Source: Arthrobacter sp. PGP41 (lineage in GTDB: Bacteria; Actinomycetota; Actinomycetes; Actinomycetales; Micrococcaceae). From it: a stretch of 64,000 nucleotides of DNA. The stretch covers positions 682,001-746,000 of the forward strand of contig NZ_CP026514.1 of NCBI RefSeq assembly GCF_002953935.1, written 5' to 3'. Within the stretch, counting starts at the first letter, position 1. The number at the start of each line of letters is the position of its first letter. The position numbers and the translations under genes were made by a program. Under the pieces are notes generated by a model. That model was not told the DNA's origin and ran no database searches. It was given only the letters and a program-made list of their open reading frames with translations. Shown piece after piece: positions 51,777 to 64,000 of the stretch.

Positions 51777-51789
51777 TAACGTCGAGCCT
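51777..51789 (+). promoter_or_regulatory. Leaderless -10 element of glgE
   Basis: TAACGT at 51777-51782, then 7 nt, then GTG at 51790. The 153-bp glgP-glgE gap has no other obvious operator. Confidence 0.5.
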
Positions 51790-53871
51790 GTGACGACTAA
51801 CTCAGGAACCAGCGCCGTATCAATGAAAATGTCGACCCGCCCCATCACTGATGGGCTGCGGTTCGGACGATTCCCGATTACCGCCGTGCAGCCCGTCGTG
51901 GAGGATGGCAAGTTTCCGGCCAAGGCCCTGCCCGGCGAAGGAATCGTGGTGGGCGCCACGGCTTTCCGCGAAGGGCATGACCAACTGGGTGTCAGTGCAG
52001 TGCTCTTCGACCCCGAAGGCAACGAGCGCCAGAGGGTCAGGCTCGCACCGCCGCGCGGGGAGCGCGGCATGGGAACGGACCGCTGGGAAGGCGTGCTCAC
52101 GCCGTCGGAAGAGGGGAACTGGTCCTTTGCCATCGAGGCCTGGCACGACCGCTACGCCACGTGGCACCACAACGCCGAGGTGAAGGTGGCCGCCGAAATC
52201 GACGTGGAGCTGATGCTGGCGGAAGGATCCGCGCTGCTCGGCGAAGCTTCCGAAGACGACTCCCGCAGCGACTGGGACCGGGGCGTGCTCCGTGCCGCCG
52301 CCGGCAGGCTCGCCGACACGTCCCTCAGCACGGAAGAACGCCTCGGGGCCGGCTTCGGCCACGACGTAGCGGGGGTTGTGGCGCACCAGCCTATCCGCGA
52401 ACTGGTGACCGTCTCCGAAAGGTTCCCGCTGAACGTTGAACGTGATCGTGCCGGGCGCGGCGCCTGGTACGAGTTCTTCCCCCGCTCCGAGGGGGCGGTC
52501 AAGGACCACACCACAGGCACCTGGACCTCCGGCAACTTCCGCACCGCTGCCAGGCGGCTGGATGCCGTCGCCGCCATGGGCTTCGATGTCCTCTACATGC
52601 CGCCCATCCACCCCATCGGCGTGCAGCACCGCAAGGGCCCTAACAACACCTTGATCGCCGGCCCCAACGATCCCGGCTCGCCCTGGGCAATCGGCGCGGC
52701 CGAAGGCGGCCACGATGCCATCCATCCGGACCTCGGCACCTTCGAGGACTTCGACGCCTTCGTGGCGCGGGCAAACGAACTGGGCCTGGAAGTTGCCCTG
52801 GACCTCGCGCTCCAGGCGGCCCCGGACCATCCCTGGGTACAGTCGCACCCGGAGTGGTTCACCACCCGCGTGGACGGCAGCATTGCGTATGCCGAGAATC
52901 CGCCAAAGAAGTACCAGGACATTTATCCGCTCAATTTCGATAATGATCCCGAGGGCCTTTCGAACGAAATTCTGCGGATTGTGCTGCTGTGGGTGAGCCA
53001 CGGAGTAAAGATTTTCCGCGTGGATAACCCGCACACCAAGCCGGTGTGGTTCTGGGAATGGCTTATTGCGCAGGTAAACAAAGAGGTTCCCGGCGTGGTA
53101 TTCCTGGCCGAAGCATTCACGCGTCCAGCCATGATGCATGCGCTTGGCCGCGCGGGGTTCCAGCAGTCCTACACCTACTTCACCTGGCGGAACACCAAGA
53201 AGGAAATCGAGTCTTACTTCACCGAGGTGAGCCACGAGTCAGCGGCCTTCTTCCGCCCCAACTTCTTCGTCAACACCCCGGACATCCTCACCGAATACCT
53301 GCAGTTCGGCGGGCCGGCGGCGTTCAGGATCAGGGCCGCACTGGCCGCGACTGCCAGTCCGTTGTGGGGGGTCTACGCAGGCTACGAGTTGTTTGAGCAC
53401 GTGGCCAGGCCCGGTGCGGAGGAGTACATCGACAACGAAAAGTTCGAGTACAAAGAACGCGACTGGGACGCTGCGGCGCAGTCCGGACGGACCCTCGCCC
53501 CGTACATCACCAGGCTCAACGAGATCAGGCACGCCCACCCCGCGCTGCAGGACCTGCAGAACCTGACGGTCCACCACAGCACGGACGACGCCACGGTGGT
53601 CTACTCCAAGCACAAGACCCTTCCGGACGGAACCAAGGACACGCTCATCGTGGTGGTCAACGTAGATCCGCACGGGACCAGGGAATCCACGGTCTCGCTG
53701 GACCTGGCGGCCCTCGAACTCGACGCCCGGGACCTGACGCATAACGGAGGCTTCCACGTGGATGACCTCATCTCCGGTGAAAGCTGGGAGTGGGGCGAGT
53801 ACAACTACGTCCGGCTTGACCCGCACGTGGAGCCCGCGCACATCCTGCGCGTGAGGAGAATGCATCAGTGA
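51790..53871 (+). CDS. glgE: Alpha-1,4-glucan:maltose-1-phosphate maltosyltransferase
   Basis: A 693-residue GH13_3 enzyme that extends alpha-glucan two glucose units at a time from maltose 1-phosphate. It has a beta-sandwich N-domain and a (beta/alpha)8 barrel, with nucleophile Asp412 ([11 protein letters not shown]) and acid/base Glu441 ([10 protein letters not shown]). The 29-residue gap between them equals that in characterised Glg[13 protein letters not shown] is a family signature. It overlaps treS by 4 bp. The GTG start has TAACGT 7 nt upstream. A stretch around 52920-53110 is clearly lower in G+C than its neighbours, although the protein is conserved there. Confidence 0.96.
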   Translation: MTTNSGTSAVSMKMSTRPITDGLRFGRFPITAVQPVVEDGKFPAKALPGEGIVVGATAFREGHDQLGVSAVLFDPEGNERQRVRLAPPRGERGMGTDRWEGVLTPSEEGNWSFAIEAWHDRYATWHHNAEVKVAAEIDVELMLAEGSALLGEASEDDSRSDWDRGVLRAAAGRLADTSLSTEERLGAGFGHDVAGVVAHQPIRELVTVSERFPLNVERDRAGRGAWYEFFPRSEGAVKDHTTGTWTSGNFRTAARRLDAVAAMGFDVLYMPPIHPIGVQHRKGPNNTLIAGPNDPGSPWAIGAAEGGHDAIHPDLGTFEDFDAFVARANELGLEVALDLALQAAPDHPWVQSHPEWFTTRVDGSIAYAENPPKKYQDIYPLNFDNDPEGLSNEILRIVLLWVSHGVKIFRVDNPHTKPVWFWEWLIAQVNKEVPGVVFLAEAFTRPAMMHALGRAGFQQSYTYFTWRNTKKEIESYFTEVSHESAAFFRPNFFVNTPDILTEYLQFGGPAAFRIRAALAATASPLWGVYAGYELFEHVARPGAEEYIDNEKFEYKERDWDAAAQSGRTLAPYITRLNEIRHAHPALQDLQNLTVHHSTDDATVVYSKHKTLPDGTKDTLIVVVNVDPHGTRESTVSLDLAALELDARDLTHNGGFHVDDLISGESWEWGEYNYVRLDPHVEPAHILRVRRMHQ

Positions 53872-55664
53872 ATTTCAATCCGCAAAGTTCCGGCCAGCAT
53901 TTCACTCCCAAGAGCACGTTCGAGCTAAATGCCCCGGGCCTTCAGCATGATCCGCTGTGGTACCGGAAGGCCGTGTTCTACGAAGTACTGGTAAGGGCCT
54001 TTGCGGATGCCAACGGTGACGGCTCCGGCGACTTCTCCGGCCTCATTGACAGGCTCGACTACCTGCAGTGGCTGGGCGTGGACTGCCTGTGGCTGCCGCC
54101 GTTTTTCCAGTCACCGCTGCGCGACGGCGGCTATGACATCTCCGACTACAACTCGGTCCTGGACGAGTTTGGAACCATCAGTGACTTCAAGCGGCTGGTT
54201 GCCGAAGCCCACGCCAGGGGCGTCCGGGTCATCATCGACCTGCCCCTGAACCACACGTCGGACCAGCACCCGTGGTTCCAGGAGTCGCGCAAGGACCCGG
54301 ACGGCCCCTACGGGGACTTCTACGTCTGGAGCGACACCGACGAGAAGTACCAGGACGCGCGCATCATCTTCGTGGATACCGAGGAGTCCAACTGGACCTT
54401 CGATCCCATCCGCCGCCAGTTCTTCTGGCACCGGTTCTTCAGCCACCAGCCCGACCTGAACTTCGAAAACCCGAAGGTCATCGAGGCATTGTTCGATGTG
54501 GTCAGGTTCTGGCTCGACCAGGGGATCGACGGTTTCCGGGCTGACGCCATCCCCTACCTGTACGAAGAGGAGGGGACCAACTGCGAGAACCTTCCGGCCA
54601 CCCACGAGTTCCTCCGGAAGCTCCGCACCATGGTGGATGAGAGCTATCCCGGGCGGGTCATCATCGCCGAGGCCAACCAGCCGCCGAACGAAGTGGTGGA
54701 ATACTTCGGGACGGAGGAAGAGCCCGAATGCCACATGGCCTTCCACTTCCCGATCATGCCTCGGCTGTATTACGCGCTCAGGGACCAGAGGGCCGCCCCG
54801 ATCATCGAGACCATGCAGGACACCCCCGAAATACCGGACGGGGCTCAGTGGGGCACCTTCCTGCGGAACCATGACGAACTGACCCTGGAAATGGTCACCG
54901 CGGACGAGCGGGCGGCCATGCTGGGCTGGTACGCGCCGGACCCCCGCATGCGTGCCAATATCGGCATCCGCCGCAGGCTCGCGCCCCTGCTGGACAACTC
55001 CCGCGCGGAGATCGAGCTGATCAACGCCCTGCTGCTTTCGCTGCCCGGCAGCCCTTTCCTGTATTACGGGGACGAGATCGGCATGGGTGACAACATCTGG
55101 CTTGAAGACCGCGACGCCGTGCGCACCCCGATGCAGTGGAACCCGGACCGGAATGCCGGGTTCTCCAACGCGGATCCGGGCAAGCTCTACCTGCCGCCCA
55201 TCCAGTCCCTGGTCTACAACTACGGCATGGCCAATGTGGAGGCTGAGGCGGCCCATTCCGGTTCGCTGCTGCGCTGGACCCGGCAGATCCTGAGTGTCCG
55301 CAAGAACCATCCCGCATTCGGCCTCGGCGGGTTCAAGCACGTCGATGCCGACCACGACGCCGTGCTGGCCTACCTCCGCGAACTGCCGGACGGCAACTCG
55401 GCGGGAGCCGTCGCGGAGACCATCCTGTGCACCTTCAACCTCTCGCAGCATCCAGTCGCGGCCCAGTTGAAGATCCCGCAGTTCGCCGGACGGGGGCTGC
55501 GCGATGTCTTTGGCGGCCAGCCGTTCCCCGGCATCAACGAGGACGGAAACCTGACCCTGACCCTTGGCAGCCACGACTTCTTCTGGTTGCGGATCCGATC
55601 GGCTGCATCCAACCCGTCGTCCCCGTACACGCAGGCAATGCCGATCCTCTCGATTGAGAACTGA
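53868..55664 (+). CDS. treS: Trehalose synthase (maltose alpha-D-glucosyltransferase)
   Basis: A 598-residue GH13 enzyme that interconverts trehalose and maltose. Here it makes maltose for phosphorylation by the maltokinase part of the next gene. The nucleophile is Asp226 ([15 protein letters not shown]) and the acid/base is Glu268 (IIAEANQP), 42 residues apart as in mycobacterial Tre[10 protein letters not shown] carries the third carboxylate. GTG start overlapping the glgE stop (GTGA), with GAGGAG upstream. The fused maltokinase-GlgB gene begins 3 bp after its stop. Confidence 0.96.
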   Translation: MNFNPQSSGQHFTPKSTFELNAPGLQHDPLWYRKAVFYEVLVRAFADANGDGSGDFSGLIDRLDYLQWLGVDCLWLPPFFQSPLRDGGYDISDYNSVLDEFGTISDFKRLVAEAHARGVRVIIDLPLNHTSDQHPWFQESRKDPDGPYGDFYVWSDTDEKYQDARIIFVDTEESNWTFDPIRRQFFWHRFFSHQPDLNFENPKVIEALFDVVRFWLDQGIDGFRADAIPYLYEEEGTNCENLPATHEFLRKLRTMVDESYPGRVIIAEANQPPNEVVEYFGTEEEPECHMAFHFPIMPRLYYALRDQRAAPIIETMQDTPEIPDGAQWGTFLRNHDELTLEMVTADERAAMLGWYAPDPRMRANIGIRRRLAPLLDNSRAEIELINALLLSLPGSPFLYYGDEIGMGDNIWLEDRDAVRTPMQWNPDRNAGFSNADPGKLYLPPIQSLVYNYGMANVEAEAAHSGSLLRWTRQILSVRKNHPAFGLGGFKHVDADHDAVLAYLRELPDGNSAGAVAETILCTFNLSQHPVAAQLKIPQFAGRGLRDVFGGQPFPGINEDGNLTLTLGSHDFFWLRIRSAASNPSSPYTQAMPILSIEN

Positions 55665-55667
55665 GAT

Positions 55668-58600
55668 ATGAACCAGCCAATACTCACCCCCGCCCTCACT
55701 GCCCTCCTCCAGGAATGGCTGCCACGGCAGCGCTGGTTTCCGGTCAAGACGCCCGACTTTGAGATGTCCCAGGCCGGCAGCCTGGGGCTCGAGGACCCCT
55801 CGGGCCACGCCGGGCTGGCCGTGTTCCTCCTGAGCGTCACCACGCAGACGCCCGACGGCGGCAGGCGGACTGCCGTTGTCCAGGTTCCCTTGAGTTTCCG
55901 GCAGGCGCCGGCTGCCGGGATGGAGCGTGCCCTTGTGGGGCAGGCAGCAGGAATGGATCCATCCAGGACCTGGGTCTATGACGCCGTCCACGATCCCGAC
56001 TTCGTGGGCAGTTTGCTTGAGCTCATCCGGAACCGGGAAAAGGCGCCCAACGGAACCGCCGCCGGCTTCCGCGCCGACGGTGAGCGGCGGCTGCCTACCA
56101 GCCGCGGCGTAGTGAAGGTGCTGTCAGGCGAGCAGTCCAACAGTTCAGTCATTGTGGACGACGGCGAGTCCGCCGCCATCCTGAAAGTGTTCCGGGTGCT
56201 GTCCGACGGCACCAATCCGGAAGTTGAAGTGGGCGCTGCGCTGACCGCCGCCGGCACGTTGGAAGTTCCCGCCACCCTGGGCTGGGTGCGCGGCGAATGG
56301 CTCGCCCAGGCGGCAAACGGATCGGCAGCCAACGGCACTGGTCCGCGGTATGTCCAGGGCGAACTGGCCGTGGCGCACGAGTTCCTGGCGGGTGGCCGGG
56401 ACGCATGGCTGCTGGCCGTTGACGCCGCCAGGTCCGGCACTGACTTCACGGCAGAAGCCCGCGCGCTCGGTGCGGCCACGGCCACCGTCCACCAGCGGCT
56501 GGCCGAAGCGCTGGGTCAGTCAGAAGAGCACCAGCCCGGCCAGGTCATCGCTCCCGCTGTAGCCCAGCGCGTCCGCCAGGCATGGGCGGAAGCCGGAAGC
56601 GCCGTCGGCCCTTATGACGACGCCCTGACCGCACTCCTCGACCAGCTGGACCACGCCCCGGCCGGCCCGCTGCAGCGGATCCACGGGGACCTCCACCTCG
56701 GCCAGATCCTCCAGGTCCCTGGGCCGGCGGGAGGCCCTGCGCGTTGGGCGATCCTCGACTTCGAAGGCGAACCGCTGCGGCCCGTCGCAGAACGCAACGT
56801 CCCCGACGTTCCGCTGAGAGACGTCGTCGGCATGCTGCGGTCCTTCGACTACGCGGCCGGAGCAGCCCAGCGCGAACAGGAAGGGGCCCAGGTCCCCGCC
56901 AACTGGGTTGACGACTGCGCGGAGGCCTTCCTGGCAGGGTACGCGGCTGTCACGCCCGGGCTTGTGGACAGGGAGTCGCCCCTCTTTGTGGCATTGTGGC
57001 TGGACAAGGCACTGTACGAAGTAGTTTATGAATTGCGTAACAGGCCCGACTGGTTGGCGATCCCCGTGAACGCCTCCCGGCGGCTCCTGGGCGGTAACGG
57101 CGCCGGCAATCACGCCGGGGCAGCATCGGAAGGTAACGAAATGACAGGCTCAGCACGAACTGACCGGCCGGGGGTGCCGCTGCACGTAGACGAAGGCACC
57201 CTGGGCAAGATCGCGAACGGTGAACACCACGCACCCCACTCTGTCCTGGGCGCGCACCTGGACGATTACGGCCACGTCACCATCCGTACGGTGAAGCACC
57301 TCGCGGAAGCAGTGACGGTGATAACCCCGGCGGGCGAAGTTCCGATGGAACATGAAGCCCACGGCGTGTGGGTGGCAGTCCTTGAACCGCTGCAGCAGGG
57401 GCATGTTCCCGACTACCGCCTGTCGGTCACCTACCCCGGCGCCGAACCGGTCACCATGGACGAGCCCTACCGGTACCTGCCCACTGTGGGTGAAGTGGAC
57501 CTGCACCTCATCGGTGAGGGCCGGCACGAAAAGCTGTGGGAGGTGCTCGGCGCACACGTCCAGCACTACAAGTCCGCACTGGGGGACGTGGACGGTGTTT
57601 CGTTTGCCGTGTGGGCACCCAACGCCCAGGCCGTGCGCGTCAAGGGCGACTTCAACGCCTGGGACGGACGCGAGAACTCCCTGCGTTCGTTGGGCTCCTC
57701 AGGGGTATGGGAACTCTTTGTTCCGGGCGTTTTGGCAGGGGCGTGCTACAAGTTCGAAATCAGGACCAAGGCCGGCCACTGGGTGGAGAAGGCAGATCCC
57801 CTGGCCTTCGGTACAGAGGTGCCCCCGCTGACCGCTTCCCGGGTGGTTGAGCCTTCGTACGCCTTCAAGGACGACGAATGGATGGAGGCACGCGCCCAGC
57901 GGGATCCCCACAACTCGGCGATGAGCGTTTACGAGGTGCACCTCGGTTCCTGGCGGCTGGGACTCGGCTACCGGGAACTCGCCAAGGAACTGGTGGACTA
58001 CGTTAAATGGCTCGGCTTCACGCACGTGGAGTTCATGCCCGTGGCTGAGCACCCCTTCGGCGGATCCTGGGGCTACCAGGTCACCTCGTACTTCGCGCCC
58101 ACCTCCCGGTTCGGCCACCCCGACGAGTTCCGCTACCTGGTGGACACCCTTCACCAGGCGGGTATCGGCGTACTGCTGGACTGGGTCCCGGCCCACTTCC
58201 CCAAGGACTCCTGGGCACTCGCGCAGTTCGACGGCGAGCCCCTGTACGAGCACGCAGACCCGAACCTGGGGGAGCACCCTGACTGGGGCACCCTGATCTT
58301 CGACTTCGGCCGGACCGAAGTCCGGAACTTCCTGGTGGCCAACGCCCTGTACTGGCTGGACGAGTTCCACATCGACGGCCTGCGCGTGGACGCCGTGGCT
58401 TCCATGCTCTACCTCGACTACTCGCGGCAGGACGGGCAGTGGCAGCCCAACAGATTCGGCGGCAGGGAAAACCTGGAAGCCATTTCCTTCCTCCAGGAAG
58501 TCAACGCCACGGTGTACAAGACGCACCCCGGCGCCGTGATGATCGCCGAAGAGTCCACCGCGTTTCCGGGGGTCACCGCTCCCACCAGCCATGGCGGCCT

Positions 58601-59366
58601 CGGCTTCGGCCTGAAGTGGAACATGGGATGGATGCACGATTCGCTCAAGTACATTTCCGAGGAGCCGATCAACCGCAAATGGCACCACGGCACGGTCACG
58701 TTTTCCATGGTGTACGCCTTTACGGAGAACTTCCTGCTTCCCATCAGCCACGATGAGGTAGTCCACGGCAAGGGCTCCATGCTCCGCAAGATGCCCGGCG
58801 ACCGCTGGCAGCAGCTCGCAAACCTGCGCGCTTTCCTGGCCTACCAGTGGGCCCACCCGGGCAAGCAGCTGATCTTCATGGGCACGGAGTTTGGCCAGGA
58901 AGCAGAATGGTCCGAACAGCATGGGCTCGACTGGTGGCTTGCCGACATCCCCGCACACAACGGCGTGCAACTGCTCACCAAGGACCTCAACGAGGTCTAC
59001 AGTTCCACGCCGGCGCTGTACACCAGGGACAACGAGCCTGGGGGCTTCCAGTGGATCAACGGGGGAGACGCGGACCGGAACGTCCTGTCCTTCATCCGTT
59101 GGGACAAGGAGAACAACCCGCTGGTCTGCGCCATCAACTTCTCCGGAATGCCGCACGTCGGTTACACCCTGGGGGTGCCGGAGGCCGGAGCCTGGACCGA
59201 AGTGCTGAATACGGATGCCACCACTTACGGCGGATCCGGTGTCCTCAACTCCGGTGAATTGAAGGCAACGGACCAGGGGCAGGACGGTCAGCCGGCAACG
59301 CTGAGCGTCACCCTGCCGCCGCTGGGGGCCGCCTACTTCAAGCCGGGAGCTCCGGCGGGCAGCTAG
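55668..59366 (+). CDS. glgB: Maltokinase-glycogen branching enzyme fusion
   Basis: A 1232-residue fusion of two enzymes of the GlgE pathway. Residues 1 to about 470 are a maltokinase (Mak/Pep2), with RIHGDLHLGQIL as the catalytic Asp loop and ILDFEGEP as the metal-binding motif; it makes maltose 1-phosphate from maltose and ATP. Residues about 492-1232 are a GH13_9 branching enzyme with N-terminal and CBM48 domains, nucleophile Asp908 (GLRVDAVASMLYLDY) and acid/base Glu961 (MIAEESTAFPG), 53 apart as in E. coli GlgB. The proteins are usually separate, or Mak is fused to TreS instead. An in-frame ATG at 57141 with GGAAGG 7 nt upstream could make free GlgB. Confidence 0.93.
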   Translation: MNQPILTPALTALLQEWLPRQRWFPVKTPDFEMSQAGSLGLEDPSGHAGLAVFLLSVTTQTPDGGRRTAVVQVPLSFRQAPAAGMERALVGQAAGMDPSRTWVYDAVHDPDFVGSLLELIRNREKAPNGTAAGFRADGERRLPTSRGVVKVLSGEQSNSSVIVDDGESAAILKVFRVLSDGTNPEVEVGAALTAAGTLEVPATLGWVRGEWLAQAANGSAANGTGPRYVQGELAVAHEFLAGGRDAWLLAVDAARSGTDFTAEARALGAATATVHQRLAEALGQSEEHQPGQVIAPAVAQRVRQAWAEAGSAVGPYDDALTALLDQLDHAPAGPLQRIHGDLHLGQILQVPGPAGGPARWAILDFEGEPLRPVAERNVPDVPLRDVVGMLRSFDYAAGAAQREQEGAQVPANWVDDCAEAFLAGYAAVTPGLVDRESPLFVALWLDKALYEVVYELRNRPDWLAIPVNASRRLLGGNGAGNHAGAASEGNEMTGSARTDRPGVPLHVDEGTLGKIANGEHHAPHSVLGAHLDDYGHVTIRTVKHLAEAVTVITPAGEVPMEHEAHGVWVAVLEPLQQGHVPDYRLSVTYPGAEPVTMDEPYRYLPTVGEVDLHLIGEGRHEKLWEVLGAHVQHYKSALGDVDGVSFAVWAPNAQAVRVKGDFNAWDGRENSLRSLGSSGVWELFVPGVLAGACYKFEIRTKAGHWVEKADPLAFGTEVPPLTASRVVEPSYAFKDDEWMEARAQRDPHNSAMSVYEVHLGSWRLGLGYRELAKELVDYVKWLGFTHVEFMPVAEHPFGGSWGYQVTSYFAPTSRFGHPDEFRYLVDTLHQAGIGVLLDWVPAHFPKDSWALAQFDGEPLYEHADPNLGEHPDWGTLIFDFGRTEVRNFLVANALYWLDEFHIDGLRVDAVASMLYLDYSRQDGQWQPNRFGGRENLEAISFLQEVNATVYKTHPGAVMIAEESTAFPGVTAPTSHGGLGFGLKWNMGWMHDSLKYISEEPINRKWHHGTVTFSMVYAFTENFLLPISHDEVVHGKGSMLRKMPGDRWQQLANLRAFLAYQWAHPGKQLIFMGTEFGQEAEWSEQHGLDWWLADIPAHNGVQLLTKDLNEVYSSTPALYTRDNEPGGFQWINGGDADRNVLSFIRWDKENNPLVCAINFSGMPHVGYTLGVPEAGAWTEVLNTDATTYGGSGVLNSGELKATDQGQDGQPATLSVTLPPLGAAYFKPGAPAGS
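57128..57143 (+). promoter_or_regulatory. Possible internal translation start for free GlgB
   Basis: GGAAGG at 57128-57133, 7 nt spacer, in-frame ATG at 57141. It lies in the linker after the kinase and before the first GlgB domain, so it would give a complete 741-residue branching enzyme. Confidence 0.4.
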
Positions 59367-59388
59367 GACCTGGTCCTCGAATGGCCGG

Positions 59389-59421
59389 AAGGCCCGGAAC
59401 CCGCGTGGTTCCGGGCCTTTT
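59389..59421 (+). terminator. Rho-independent terminator of the glgE operon
   Basis: A 12-bp stem (59389-59400 with 59408-59419), 7-nt loop, then a short T-run. It separates the glgE operon from the rRNA promoters. Confidence 0.88.
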
Positions 59422-59463
59422 CCGGTCTCCAGGGCAGGCCGCGGGAGGCGGCCTGCGGCCCGG

Positions 59464-59493
59464 TTGGCCATCTGGAAAAAGTGGTGGTAGAGT
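59464..59493 (+). promoter_or_regulatory. Candidate rRNA promoter P1
   Basis: TTGGCC at 59464-59469, 18-nt spacer, TAGAGT at 59488-59493. Weaker than the downstream candidate. Confidence 0.45.
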
Positions 59494-59572
59494 TTATTTC
59501 CGCGCTGCTCCACGGAGTCAGACGGAAAACCGACACTCAAGCCTTTGGCTAAAGAGAGTCGCGGACGCCGGT

Positions 59573-59601
59573 TTGACAAGTGAGAGGCCAGCGGGTAAGT
59601 T
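59573..59601 (+). promoter_or_regulatory. Strong candidate rRNA promoter P2
   Basis: Consensus -35 TTGACA at 59573-59578, 17-nt spacer, -10 TAAGTT at 59596-59601. It is 237 bp before the 16S gene, where an actinobacterial rrn promoter is expected; CarD, encoded in this window, normally acts on such promoters. Confidence 0.75.
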
Positions 59602-59661
59602 TGAAAAGTTGCTCCGGAGCGATCCACGGTGGTTTTTTGCTGGTGGTGGTGCCGGGTGTGT

Positions 59662-59685
59662 CTGTTGTTTGAGAACTCAATAGTG
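59662..59685 (+). promoter_or_regulatory. BoxA-like antitermination element in the rRNA leader
   Basis: The element centres on GTTGTTTGAGAACT followed by ATAGTG. It recurs with small changes in the 16S-23S spacer at 61711-61732. Both sites match the conserved actinobacterial rrn leader/spacer box used in antitermination. Confidence 0.7.
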
Positions 59686-59837
59686 TGCCAAGTTTGTTGA
59701 TACCAATTGTTTTAGTGATTGGTTGAATTGACCGGGCTGTCCGCCCCTGTGGGTGGTCTGGTTTTTACAGCTGGTTTCAAATTTTGTGCAGCCTTTTTGT
59801 TCCGTTTTCCCGGGGCTTGGGGTTGTGTCTGTTTTAC

Positions 59838-64000
<4,163 letters not shown>

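Overview
The window is chromosomal DNA from a high-G+C Gram-positive bacterium of the family Micrococcaceae, most likely Arthrobacter or Pseudarthrobacter. The evidence is the high G+C content with actinobacterial codon use, the 16S rRNA at 59838-61363, an extra helix region inside the 23S rRNA, and a set of actinobacterial markers: the proteasome activator Bpa, CarD, SenX3-RegX3, the GlgE pathway, DUF2516 and tandem DUF1540. Nothing suggests a prophage, plasmid, CRISPR array or insertion sequence. This is ordinary core and near-core genome.

Layout: 0-6 kb holds GTP-dependent PEP carboxykinase, an NsrR-Hmp nitric-oxide module with a clear operator palindrome, and a phosphomannomutase. 6-15 kb holds a RecQ-type helicase with a C-terminal phosphoribosyltransferase-like domain, an MFS transporter, a prolyl oligopeptidase, a flavin/NAD-binding protein and two serine tRNAs. 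15-22 kb holds a quinone oxidoreductase with a PadR regulator, a DUF1540 protein, CstA with its small partner, Bpa and an aldo/keto reductase. 22-28.5 kb is mostly secreted or unknown proteins, including a SPOR/phosphodiester-glycosidase protein divergent from a Tat-exported PhoD phosphatase. 28.9-35 kb holds tRNA-Thr, a secreted peptidase, holB-tmk, a transsulfuration enzyme and small conserved genes. 35-44 kb holds gpmA, phoU, senX3-regX3, carD, ispD-ispF-cysS and rlmB. 44-59.4 kb holds glycogen/trehalose metabolism (glgX, glgP, glgE, treS, and maltokinase fused to GlgB), interrupted by a secreted RNase with its barstar inhibitor and a TPP enzyme. 59.4-64 kb starts an rRNA operon: two candidate promoters, boxA-like elements, 16S, a tRNA-free spacer, and 23S running off the end.

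Links between genes: SenX3-RegX3 and PhoU form the phosphate-response system. Two arrays of GTTCA/GTTTA/GTTCC-type units in 11-nt register, resembling PHO boxes, lie upstream of phoU and upstream of phoD, so the window appears to encode both a regulator and its targets. GlgE, TreS and the Mak-GlgB fusion form one overlapping operon that would turn trehalose into branched alpha-glucan through maltose 1-phosphate, with glycogen phosphorylase divergent from it.

A recurring signal is a TANNNT hexamer placed 6-7 nt before the start codon. It occurs at about fourteen genes, with two CAGGAT variants, and suggests leaderless transcripts. It also fixes several start codons downstream of the longest open frame. 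In two cases the hexamer contains the stop codon of the previous gene.

No wholly new defence or mobile system was found. The best second-look items are the PHO-box arrays, the Mak-GlgB fusion with a possible internal GlgB start, the stop-codon-embedded promoters, the RecQ-phosphoribosyltransferase fusion and the RNase-barstar pair.
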